Source: Bacteroidetes bacterium SW_11_45_7
Lineage (GTDB): Bacteria; Bacteroidota; Bacteroidia; Chitinophagales; SW-11-45-7
DNA: 5,552 nt
NCBI GenBank assembly: GCA_003022985.1
Contig: PXTV01000024.1
Location: 1-5,552, forward strand
Direction: 5' to 3'
Within the stretch, counting starts at the first letter, position 1. Each line of letters starts with the position of its first letter. The notes beneath the pieces are model-generated. The model saw only the letters and a list, made by a program, of their open reading frames with translations, was not told the origin of the DNA and searched no databases. Shown here piece by piece: positions 1 through 5,552 of the stretch. Position numbers and translations under genes: made by a program.

Positions 1-1478
1 CGGTCAACTTGTCCGACTCGGCTCGTGATCAGGCAGCAAGGCAAATCACCTCTTCTTATGGCGATAAATACCTGAAGCCCCGCAATTACGAAACCAAATC
101 GGAGGGCGCCCAGGAGGCGCACGAGGCCATTCGCCCCACCTATATCAGTACCAAGGAAACGGGCGGTGATAATGATGAAAAGCGGTTGTACGACCTGATA
201 TGGAAGCGGACCGTTGCTTCCCAGATGGCTGATGCTGAGCTGGAAAAGACCATTGTCAAAATCGGGATATCCACCAATGATGAAGAGCTGACAGCAAAAG
301 GGGAGGTCCTGACATTTGACGGTTTCCTCAAGCTCTATGTGGAGTCTACTGACGAGGAAGAAGAGCAACAAGAGGAGGAGATGCTGCCGCCTATGAAAGA
401 GGGGCAGGCGTTGCAGCTTGCTGAAATGCTGGCCACCCAGCGTTTTACAAGACCACCATCCCGTTACACGGAAGCAACCCTTGTCAGAAAACTGGAAGAG
501 CTGGGTATTGGCAGGCCGTCAACCTATGCGCCCATTATCAGTACTGTTCAAAAACGCGGCTATGTGGAGAAGAAGAGCCTTGATGGCTGGACGCGCCACT
601 ACGAGGTGCTCCGGTTGACGGACGGTTCGATTGACAAGAAGCAAGAATCCGGGACAACAGGTGCTGACAAGAATAAACTGTTCCCCACAGATGCCGGCAA
701 GTTAGTCAATGACTTTTTGACCGATTACTTTCAAAATGTGATGGACTACAACTTTACAGCTCGTATTGAACAAGAGTTTGACGAGATTGCTCAGGGGGAG
801 AAGGAATGGGCGAAAATGATCGACAGTTTCTACAAGCCGTTCCACGAGAGCGTAGAGGAAACGATGGAAAAAGCGGATAGGGTAACAGGCGAGCGCGAGC
901 TGGGTACCGATCCCGAAACAGGACGTCCGGTCATTGCAAGAATGGGGAAATATGGCCCTATGGTGCAGCTCGGCAAAACCGATGACGAAGAAAAGCCAAA
1001 ATTCGCTAAGCTCAGAGAAGGCCAGAACATTGAAAGTGTTACCCTTGAAGAAGCTCTGGATTTATTTAAGCTTCCCCGTACCCTGGGTGAATACGAAGGT
1101 GAAGAAGTTCAGGCCTCAATTGGCCGCTATGGTCCGTATGTAAGGCACGGTAGTAAATTTGTGTCACTCGGCCAGGATTACGATCCTTATACCATCAACC
1201 TGGACCAGGCCATTGAGTTGATCGAGGCTAAACGCAAGGCGGACCGCGAGCGCACGATCATGGATTTCAGCGACCACGATATTATGGTGTACAACGGTAA
1301 GTACGGGCCTTATATTAAAGCGGGCAAGAAAAATGTGAAGATCCCCAAGGATAAAGAGCCGAAGGAATTGACACTTGAGGAATGCCGGGAAATTATTGCA
1401 AATGCCCCGGCTAAAAAAGGCAAGGGTAAAGGTGGTGGCTCCGGGAAAGGCGGGAGTAAGGCAAAAAAGAAGTCCTGA
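1..1478 (+). CDS. topA: DNA topoisomerase I (type IA), C-terminal part, 5'-truncated
   Basis: Type IA topoisomerase, which relaxes negative supercoils by cutting and passing one DNA strand. The gene enters from the left edge; complete codons begin at base 3 (V-N-L-S-D-S), matching the stretch right after the Y-x-R-T-D-S catalytic motif of the family, so the active-site tyrosine lies a few codons outside the window. About 491 residues are present. Recognisable family motifs are QEAHEAIRP (about 111-137), RYTEATLV followed by GIGRPSTY (504-527), and FPTDAGKLV. An acidic insert lies at about 351-380. After the core come three C-terminal repeats marked by GKYGPMVQLG (945-974), GRYGPYVRHG (1122-1151) and GKYGPYIKAG (1296-1325), then a Lys/Gly-rich tail (about 1404-1475) ending at TGA 1476-1478. 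Only one cysteine is seen, so the zinc fingers of the E. coli enzyme are absent, as is common in Bacteroidota. The family call is very secure. Confidence 0.97.
   Translation, partial: VNLSDSARDQAARQITSSYGDKYLKPRNYETKSEGAQEAHEAIRPTYISTKETGGDNDEKRLYDLIWKRTVASQMADAELEKTIVKIGISTNDEELTAKGEVLTFDGFLKLYVESTDEEEEQQEEEMLPPMKEGQALQLAEMLATQRFTRPPSRYTEATLVRKLEELGIGRPSTYAPIISTVQKRGYVEKKSLDGWTRHYEVLRLTDGSIDKKQESGTTGADKNKLFPTDAGKLVNDFLTDYFQNVMDYNFTARIEQEFDEIAQGEKEWAKMIDSFYKPFHESVEETMEKADRVTGERELGTDPETGRPVIARMGKYGPMVQLGKTDDEEKPKFAKLREGQNIESVTLEEALDLFKLPRTLGEYEGEEVQASIGRYGPYVRHGSKFVSLGQDYDPYTINLDQAIELIEAKRKADRERTIMDFSDHDIMVYNGKYGPYIKAGKKNVKIPKDKEPKELTLEECREIIANAPAKKGKGKGGGSGKGGSKAKKKS
945..1325 (+). repeat. 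Three topoisomerase C-terminal repeats (GKYGP type) within topA
   Basis: Three copies of a G-(K/R)-Y-G-P-(M/Y)-(V/I)-x-x-G core start at 945, 1122 and 1296, giving periods of 177 and 174 bases (59 and 58 codons). Each core is followed by a stretch with a T-L-E-E-A or similar helix. This is the repeat type found at the C-terminus of many bacterial TopA proteins, thought to bind single-stranded DNA in place of zinc ribbons. The repeats are diverged at DNA level, so they are an old protein repeat rather than a recent DNA duplication. Confidence 0.85.
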
Positions 1479-1491
1479 TAATGGGATTGAA

Positions 1492-1510
1492 TTGCTGTGT
1501 TCATCAGCAA
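1492..1510 (+). terminator. Weak hairpin after topA, possible terminator
   Basis: A perfect 6-bp inverted repeat, TTGCTG (1492-1497) and CAGCAA (1505-1510) with a 7-base loop, lies 13 bases after the topA stop. A run of five T follows at 1520-1524, but nine bases beyond the stem and after an AGTGAGTTA spacer, so this is not a classic intrinsic terminator. It could attenuate rather than end transcription into the next gene. Confidence 0.3.
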
Positions 1511-1564
1511 AGTGAGTTATTTTTACTTGTAATAATTTGATTTAGACTTTATCAACTGAATAAA

Positions 1565-2443
1565 ATGGGTGTAGACGAAAAACAAATTCCATCGTTGATC
1601 CAATTACTGGATGACCCGGATAACAAGGTGGACGAGCACGTAGCCGAGGAGTTAAAATCCCTTGGTACGGAGGTGATTCCAACCCTTGAGAATGCCTGGG
1701 AATCATCACCTGATACCACCCTTCAGGAACGGCTCGAGGAATTGATCCACAGTATCCAGTTCGAGGATGTGCAAAAGGGGTTGCGGCAGTGGTCTGCGGA
1801 AGAGAGCGATGATCTGCTGAAGGGTGCTTGCCAGGTAGCCCGCTATCACTACCCCGAACTCCATGCTGATGGAATCAGAAAGAAATTGGATGTCATCAAA
1901 AAGGAGATATGGCTGGAGCTGAGTTATTATCTCACACCGCTTGAGCAGGTGAATGTCTTCAATCATGTTTTCTATTCGTTAAACGGGATGGGCGCTAACA
2001 CCAGCGATCTGCAGGATCCGCAGAATTTCTTTATCAATCACGTGCTGGATGTCAAAAAGGGGAATGCCATATCGCTAGGCGTGATTTATCTGATCCTTGC
2101 CCGTTCATTGGATATGCCTGTTTATGGTGTGAATCTTCCCCATCACTTTGTCCTGGCTTATTGCAAGAACTTCATCGAGAATATGGAAGATGAGGAGGAA
2201 GTTAAAAGGAGCGTGATTTTCTACATCAATCCCCTGAATAAAGGCGCTATCTTTTCCAGGAACGAGATTAAACAGCTGCTGAACAAACTTGAGCTCGAGC
2301 ACGAGGATGACTATTTCCTCCCTTGTGGCAATCGCACTGTTATTGCCCGTCTGTTGGAAGATTTACAACAGAGCTATCAAACCCTTGAAAACCGCGAACG
2401 GGAGGAAGAAATCCGCAAGTTAGCGGAGGAGGTGAAAGACTAA
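1565..2443 (+). CDS. SirB1/transglutaminase-like family protein with HEAT-like N-terminus
   Basis: A 292-residue soluble protein with no signal peptide or membrane segment. Residues about 8-64 look like HEAT repeats (IPSLIQLLDDPDNKV, then LGTEVIPTLENAW). Residues about 105-230 match the SirB1 N-terminal, transglutaminase-like domain: NFFINHVLDVKKGNAISLGV (154-173), then ILAR (177-180), then LPHHFVLAY (191-199) and YINPLNKG (220-227). The tail from about 257 (RTVIARLLEDLQQSY) resembles the helical, TPR-like end of this family. By eye, the position of the transglutaminase nucleophile Cys holds Ala168 and the usual Asp of the I-D-P motif is Asn222, while the His pair 193-194 remains, so catalysis is doubtful. 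The gene lies 86 bp after topA on the same strand, without a clear promoter or Shine-Dalgarno between them; co-transcription is possible. The start at ATG 1565 is the first that gives the whole HEAT-like unit. Function is unknown; the family call is good. Confidence 0.85.
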   Translation: MGVDEKQIPSLIQLLDDPDNKVDEHVAEELKSLGTEVIPTLENAWESSPDTTLQERLEELIHSIQFEDVQKGLRQWSAEESDDLLKGACQVARYHYPELHADGIRKKLDVIKKEIWLELSYYLTPLEQVNVFNHVFYSLNGMGANTSDLQDPQNFFINHVLDVKKGNAISLGVIYLILARSLDMPVYGVNLPHHFVLAYCKNFIENMEDEEEVKRSVIFYINPLNKGAIFSRNEIKQLLNKLELEHEDDYFLPCGNRTVIARLLEDLQQSYQTLENREREEEIRKLAEEVKD

Positions 2444-2530
2444 AGGCATGCTCTTCCCGGAAATATTTTCAAGGTTGGTGATCGGGCTATTTGCAAGCAA
2501 AAATGATAAAAGGCACGGAAAGGTATTCTT

Positions 2531-2872
2531 TCATGCCAATAGCTCTTGCACGTTTTCGGGCGGCCGCTTGATGACAGCTTTGTCATCATCAACCACAATG
2601 GGGCGTTCCGGGAGCCCGGGATGGATGGTGATGGCATCGAGATAATCTTCCTCGCTAAGATCTTTGCCCTTGTAATGGTCCTTGAATTCCTTTTCCTGTT
2701 TGCGAATAATAGCTTTTGTGTTCATGTCTAACTTGGTAAGGAGTTCTTTCAGTGTCTCCTTATCGGGTGGTGTGTTGAGATATTCGATGATTTCCGGCTC
2801 GATTCCATTGTCCCGGAGAAGTTGCAGTGTTTCCTTAGATTTCTTACAGCGCGGATTGTGATAAATGGTCAT
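2531..2872 (-). CDS. arsC: ArsC/Spx-family thioredoxin-fold protein, probable glutaredoxin-type arsenate reductase
   Basis: A 113-residue cytoplasmic protein beginning MTIYHNPRCKKSKETL, the typical N-terminus of glutaredoxin-dependent ArsC enzymes that reduce arsenate to arsenite using glutathione/glutaredoxin or an equivalent thiol. Visible key residues are His5, catalytic Cys9 in a C-x-x-S motif, and three arginines in the spacing expected for arsenate binding: Arg57 (IIRKQ), Arg90 (ERPIVV) and Arg103 (KRPPE), corresponding to R60, R94 and R107 of plasmid R773 ArsC. It is shorter than that 141-residue protein and closer to the short YfgD-like branch, whose role in arsenate reduction is less sure. 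There is no arsR, arsenite pump or other ars gene nearby, so a general thiol-redox role is possible. It converges with the SirB1-like gene (87 bp between stops) and diverges from the binding-protein gene. A Bacteroidota-type -7 element lies 20 bases upstream of its ATG. Family assignment is firm; the substrate is inferred. Confidence 0.88.
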   Translation of the reverse strand: MTIYHNPRCKKSKETLQLLRDNGIEPEIIEYLNTPPDKETLKELLTKLDMNTKAIIRKQEKEFKDHYKGKDLSEEDYLDAITIHPGLPERPIVVDDDKAVIKRPPENVQELLA

Positions 2873-2891
2873 GATTTGCTGAATTTTGTTG

Positions 2892-2899
2892 CAAAGGTA
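2892..2899 (-). promoter_or_regulatory. Bacteroidota -7 promoter element for the arsC-like gene
   Basis: Read on the minus strand, bases 2899 to 2892 are TACCTTTG followed by C, a perfect match to the Bacteroidota -7 consensus TAnnTTTG. Transcription would begin roughly 5-7 bases downstream, leaving a leader of about 12-15 bases before the ATG at 2872. No good -33 TTTG/TTG is seen at the expected distance, so the assignment rests on the -7 match and its position. Confidence 0.55.
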
Positions 2900-2906
2900 G
2901 CCGGCT

Positions 2907-2935
2907 TTTGAATTGTTGGTGATGAGATACTTGTT
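2907..2935 (+). promoter_or_regulatory. Weak candidate promoter for the BtuF-like gene
   Basis: TTTG at 2907-2910 and TACTTGTT at 2928-2935 are 17 bases apart and partly fit the Bacteroidota -33/-7 pattern; the -7 match is imperfect. A start site would fall at about 2940, at or just before the first ATG (2942), which would favour translation from the later ATG at 2957 or 2969. It lies beside the divergent arsC promoter in a 69-bp intergenic space. Confidence 0.25.
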
Positions 2936-2941
2936 GTTGGA

Positions 2942-3772
2942 ATGGAATTAAGCTTTATGCAAGATAGAATGACCTTCACGGATCAAATGAACCGGACCAT
3001 TCAGGTCTCCTTTCCCCCTAAGCGCATCGTATCCCTGGTTCCTTCACAGACCGAGCTATTATATGACCTTGGCCTGGAAGAGGAGGTTGTTGGCATCACG
3101 AAGTTTTGCGTACACCCCAACGAATGGTACCGTAACAAGACACGTGTTGGCGGTACCAAGAAATACAAAATGGACAAGATAGAAGCGTTACAGCCCCATT
3201 TGATCATCGGTAATAAGGAAGAAGGACATGAAGAGCGCGTCAAAAAGCTCATGGATGATTATCCGGTTTGGATGAGCGATGTCTACACCCTTGCCGATGC
3301 ACTGGATATGATCAAAAGGGTAGGGGCGTTAGTTGACCGTGAGAGAAATGCGCGTCAATTGGCGGAGCATATAAGATTATCTTTCAATGATTTGCCCTCT
3401 CTGTCTCCTTTGTCAGTTGCTTACTTCATCTGGCGGGAGCCCTACATGGTTGCCGGGTCGAACACCTTTATCGATCATGTACTAACGCAACTTGGCCTCA
3501 CCAATGTCTATGGCAACCAGCCTCGCTACCCGTCCACCACCTTTGCGGAATTAGCTGCTCGTCAACCTGACTTAATCTTTTTATCATCAGAACCCTATCC
3601 GTTTGGCGACAAGCACTTTGATGAATTTCAGCAAGCTTGTCCGGACGCAACGATCAAACTTGTGGATGGGGAATTTTTCTCGTGGTATGGGAGCCGTTTG
3701 CAAAAAGCTGTTCTTTACTTCAACGAATTAGCCAGCTCCATTGAAGCCAGCTCAGACCATCCAGAGGTCTAA
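2942..3772 (+). CDS. BtuF/FecB-type helical-backbone metal receptor (ABC substrate-binding-like protein)
   Basis: A 276-residue protein of the class III periplasmic-binding-protein fold that binds cobalamin, haem or ferric-siderophore-type chelates for ABC importers. Evidence: KRIVSLVPSQTELLYDLGL (27-45), VVGITKFCVHP (49-59), GGTKKYKMDKIEALQPHLII (70-89), the second-lobe strand YFIWREPYMVAG (161-172), FAELAARQPDLIFL (201-214) and DGEFFSWYGSRL (242-253). These follow the order of E. coli BtuF, and the wording is typical of the Bacteroidota 'cobalamin-binding protein' branch. No hydrophobic signal peptide or lipoprotein Cys precedes the domain, so as encoded the protein would stay in the cytoplasm. 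Three in-frame starts (2942, 2957, 2969) are possible; Met10 at 2969 starts right at the conserved TFTDQMNRTI stretch and is attractive. No permease or ATPase gene is visible. Fold is secure, ligand unknown. Confidence 0.85.
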   Translation: MELSFMQDRMTFTDQMNRTIQVSFPPKRIVSLVPSQTELLYDLGLEEEVVGITKFCVHPNEWYRNKTRVGGTKKYKMDKIEALQPHLIIGNKEEGHEERVKKLMDDYPVWMSDVYTLADALDMIKRVGALVDRERNARQLAEHIRLSFNDLPSLSPLSVAYFIWREPYMVAGSNTFIDHVLTQLGLTNVYGNQPRYPSTTFAELAARQPDLIFLSSEPYPFGDKHFDEFQQACPDATIKLVDGEFFSWYGSRLQKAVLYFNELASSIEASSDHPEV

Positions 3773-3801
3773 TACATTCACTTGGTAGGTGGGTTTTTAC
3801 A

Positions 3802-3920
3802 CATGATTGTGGAGGAGAAACTGATCCACTCGAACAATTTGTTATCATGATTGTTCAACATAAGTCAGTCCAATGAAAGTGGTAGTTTTATGAACCACTG
3901 CTTGTCAAGTAAAGCCAGTG
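3802..3920. promoter_or_regulatory. Intergenic cluster of short inverted and direct repeats
   Basis: The 191-bp gap between the binding-protein gene and the TonB receptor holds several short symmetric elements: GTGGA/TCCAC (3809-3813 and 3825-3829, loop 11), GAACAAT/ATTGTTC (3832-3838 and 3850-3856, loop 11), AGTGGT/ACCACT (3878-3883 and 3894-3899, loop 10) and an overlapping imperfect CACTGCTT/AAGCCAGTG (3896-3903 and 3912-3920). CATGATTGT also occurs twice directly (3802-3810 and 3846-3854). All lie upstream of the predicted -7 element at 3927, so they could be operator sites, or hairpins in the 3' end of the preceding transcript. Some such repeats are expected by chance in this length. Confidence 0.3.
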
Positions 3921-3934
3921 AATCCTTATCTTTG
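3901..3934 (+). promoter_or_regulatory. Bacteroidota-type promoter of the TonB-receptor gene
   Basis: TATCTTTG at 3927-3934 matches the Bacteroidota -7 consensus TAnnTTTG exactly. A CTTG at 3901-3904, 22 bases upstream, can serve as an approximate -33 TTTG. Initiation would be near 3940, giving a leader of about 25 bases to ATG 3964 or about 105 bases to the alternative ATG 4045. Confidence 0.5.
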
Positions 3935-3963
3935 ACCATCTTCTCTAAGCAATTGACTCAGCT

Positions 3964-5552
3964 ATGTGGTTTAAATCGATCGCTTCCCTTTTTGCCTCTC
4001 ATTTCCCTTGCTCTCAGGTAAATGGTTGGAAACGACCTTCGCGTATGCTTTTTGTTGCGTTTCATTTTGCCGTAATATTTACTTTGTTTTCTTATAATAG
4101 TCATGCCCGGGATAACCAGAAATATACTATCAGTGGCTATGTCAAAGATTCCATGAATGGCGAATCGTTGGTTGGGGCTAACATATTTGTCGAAAATCTC
4201 TCCAAGGGCGCAAGCACCAACCAATACGGCTTTTTCTCCTTAACACTACCCGAGGGTTCTTACACATTGCGCTTCACCTTCCTCGGTTTTCAGGAGAAGA
4301 AAATTGATGTTGAACTCGATGAGGATATACGGCTCAATGTGCAACTGGTGAGTGAGGCCATTCAAACAGATGAGGTTGTAGTGAAAGGGAAAAAAGATGA
4401 TGAAAATGTGTCGAGTACGGATATGGGACAGGTTGAGCTTACCACCGAGAAAATGAAAACATTACCGGCCCTTTTGGGTGAAGTTGATGTCATGAAAACC
4501 CTTCAGCTCCTGCCGGGTATTCAGTCAGCAGGAGAGGGAATAAGCGGCCTTTACGTGCGCGGTGGTGGTCCCGACCAGAACCTCGTCTTGCTCGACAATG
4601 CTGTAGTTTACAATACGGGTCACTTATTCGGCTTCTTTTCTGTTTTCAATCCGGATGCTATCAAATCTACTAATCTCATTAAAGGTGGCATGCCGGCTCA
4701 GTACGGAGGCCGCCTTTCATCGGTTGTGGATATATCCATGAAAGAGGGAAACAGCAAGGAGTTTCAGGTAGATGGCGGCATTGGTCTTATATCATCACGC
4801 CTTACCGTGCAGGGCCCCATTGTTAAGGATAAAAGCTCCTTTATGGTTTCGGGCCGGAGAACCTACATCGACATTATCGGCCAGCCCATCCTCAACAATT
4901 ACCAGGGAGGTGACTTTAAGAATAATTCCTACTATTTCTACGATGTAAATGCCAAAGCGAATTACAAATTTTCAGACCAGGACCGCATTTATCTTAGCGG
5001 CTATTTCGGACGCGATGTGTTCGAATTTAAAGCACCGTATGGTGCTTTTGGTATTGAGATGCCCTGGGGCAATACAACAGCAACATTCCGCTGGAACCAC
5101 CTCTTTAATGATAAGCTGTTTATGAACATGACCGGTATTTACAACGATTATCAGTTCGAAGTGAACTCCAGCTACAGGCAGGTGGATTTCAAGCTATTCT
5201 CGGGCTTGCGCGATTTCAATGCCAAGCTCGATTTCGATTATTATCCCAATGTGAATCACGATATCAAATTCGGGGCAAGCTACATCCATCACCAGTTCAC
5301 GCCTTACAGTGCGCAATTTTCGGGTGGCAGCTCAGATATCGATACTGATAACCTCGATAAGAAAAACGCTCATGAAGCTGGTGTTTATCTCCAGGACGAA
5401 TTCGACATATTTACCAATCTGCGCGTCAATGCCGGCATACGTGGCTCTTTTTTCCAGCATATAGGCCCCAAGACGAATTACAAAAGGAATAGAGCAGGTG
5501 TAATTACCGATTCCACGGAATACGATAGAGGGGAGCCTATTGCCACCTATTA
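3964..5552 (+). CDS. TonB-dependent outer-membrane receptor with carboxypeptidase-regulatory-like N-terminal domain, 3'-truncated
   Basis: An open frame of 529 codons running off the right edge. It encodes an outer-membrane active transporter energised by TonB-ExbBD. From Met1 (3964): a basic/hydrophobic leader; a good signal peptide core at residues 28-48 (MLFVAFHFAVIFTLFSYNSHA, likely cut after Ala48); a carboxypeptidase-regulatory-like beta domain at about 53-130 (YTISGYVKDSMNGESLVGAN, then TNQYGFFSLTLPEGSYTLRF); a TonB-box-like DEVVVKG (136-142); and a plug at about 150-260 with GLYVRGGGPDQNLVLLD (195-211), HLFGFFSVFNPDAIK (220-234) and YGGRLSSVVDIS (247-258). Aromatic-rich barrel strands follow. 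ATG 3964 is the first start after the in-frame TAA at 3946; ATG 4045 would give a more ordinary signal peptide. Full-length relatives are usually about 750-900 residues, so the last third or so is missing. It is not of the SusC glycan type as far as seen; the substrate is unknown. Relatives with this FGFFSVFNPDAIK plug are often followed by a DUF4249 lipoprotein gene. Confidence 0.93.
   Translation, partial: MWFKSIASLFASHFPCSQVNGWKRPSRMLFVAFHFAVIFTLFSYNSHARDNQKYTISGYVKDSMNGESLVGANIFVENLSKGASTNQYGFFSLTLPEGSYTLRFTFLGFQEKKIDVELDEDIRLNVQLVSEAIQTDEVVVKGKKDDENVSSTDMGQVELTTEKMKTLPALLGEVDVMKTLQLLPGIQSAGEGISGLYVRGGGPDQNLVLLDNAVVYNTGHLFGFFSVFNPDAIKSTNLIKGGMPAQYGGRLSSVVDISMKEGNSKEFQVDGGIGLISSRLTVQGPIVKDKSSFMVSGRRTYIDIIGQPILNNYQGGDFKNNSYYFYDVNAKANYKFSDQDRIYLSGYFGRDVFEFKAPYGAFGIEMPWGNTTATFRWNHLFNDKLFMNMTGIYNDYQFEVNSSYRQVDFKLFSGLRDFNAKLDFDYYPNVNHDIKFGASYIHHQFTPYSAQFSGGSSDIDTDNLDKKNAHEAGVYLQDEFDIFTNLRVNAGIRGSFFQHIGPKTNYKRNRAGVITDSTEYDRGEPIATY
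4045..4107 (+). other. Signal peptide segment of the TonB receptor
   Basis: Codons 28-48 counted from ATG 3964 encode a hydrophobic run rich in Phe, Val, Ile and Leu, ending S-H-A before R-D-N-Q, which fits a signal peptidase I site. The preceding G-W-K-R-P-S-R would be the positive n-region if translation begins at 3964; from ATG 4045 there would be almost no positive n-region. This is the best argument for keeping the upstream start. Confidence 0.65.

Noticed and set aside
1511..1564. Promoter before the SirB1-like gene
   Set aside because: The AT-rich stretch contains ATAATTTG and TAGACTTT but neither fits TAnnTTTG with a properly spaced -33 element.
2444..2530. Bidirectional terminator between the convergent genes
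   Set aside because: Only TTTGC-AA-GCAAA with a two-base loop and a 4-bp GAAA/TTTC repeat are seen; neither has a proper stem, loop and T-run on either strand.
2448..2731. Short forward open frames opposite the arsC-like gene
   Set aside because: They overlap a well-conserved ArsC-family gene on the other strand and their translations have no family features.
3730..3753. Direct repeat AGCCAGCTC twice, 15 bases apart
   Set aside because: It is in frame and encodes a small low-complexity ASSIE/ASSDH stretch at the protein tail; it is too short to be a mobile or regulatory repeat.
3754..3770. AGACC/GGTCT hairpin at the end of the BtuF-like gene
   Set aside because: The 5-bp stem overlaps the last codons and is followed by AATACATTC rather than a T-run, so it does not look like an intrinsic terminator.
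3958..4224. 88-codon minus-strand open frame with a basic middle
   Set aside because: It lies entirely opposite the signal peptide and regulatory-like domain of the TonB receptor and the promoter side, and shows no recognisable domain; the forward frame has clear family motifs.

Overview
The window looks like a chromosomal segment of a member of the Bacteroidota. This rests on several independent signs. The topoisomerase I has an acidic insert, GKYGP-type C-terminal repeats and a lysine/glycine tail instead of zinc fingers. The last gene encodes a TonB-dependent receptor with an N-terminal carboxypeptidase-regulatory-like domain. The strongest promoter candidates match the Bacteroidota -7 element TAnnTTTG rather than TATAAT, and start codons lack clear Shine-Dalgarno sequences. 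A finer placement (Cytophagales- or Chitinophagales-like) would be a guess. Base composition looks moderate and even, with no sign of a mobile element, CRISPR array, tRNA or rRNA.

Layout from left to right: (1) 1-1478, the C-terminal part of topA, entering from the left edge just after the catalytic tyrosine region. (2) 1565-2443, same strand, a SirB1/transglutaminase-like protein with a HEAT-like N-terminus, 86 bp after topA and possibly co-transcribed with it. (3) 2531-2872, opposite strand, a small ArsC/Spx-fold arsenate-reductase-like protein, convergent with the SirB1-like gene. (4) 2942-3772, forward strand and divergent from the arsC-like gene, a BtuF/FecB-type metal- or cobalamin-chelate-binding protein with no visible signal peptide. 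(5) 3773-3963, a 191-bp intergenic region with several short inverted repeats and a good Bacteroidota-type promoter. (6) 3964 to the right edge, a 3'-truncated TonB-dependent outer-membrane receptor: signal peptide, regulatory-like domain, plug and start of the barrel.

The genes do not form one obvious pathway. topA is DNA-topology housekeeping, and the SirB1-like and ArsC-like genes are probably stand-alone. The binding protein and the TonB receptor could both belong to uptake of scarce chelates, but they are separated by a probable promoter and no permease or ATPase is visible. I see no convincing new multi-gene system. The points most worth a second look are the apparent loss of transglutaminase catalytic residues in the SirB1-like protein, the substrate-binding protein without an export signal, the ambiguous N-terminus of the TonB receptor, and the inverted-repeat-rich region before it.
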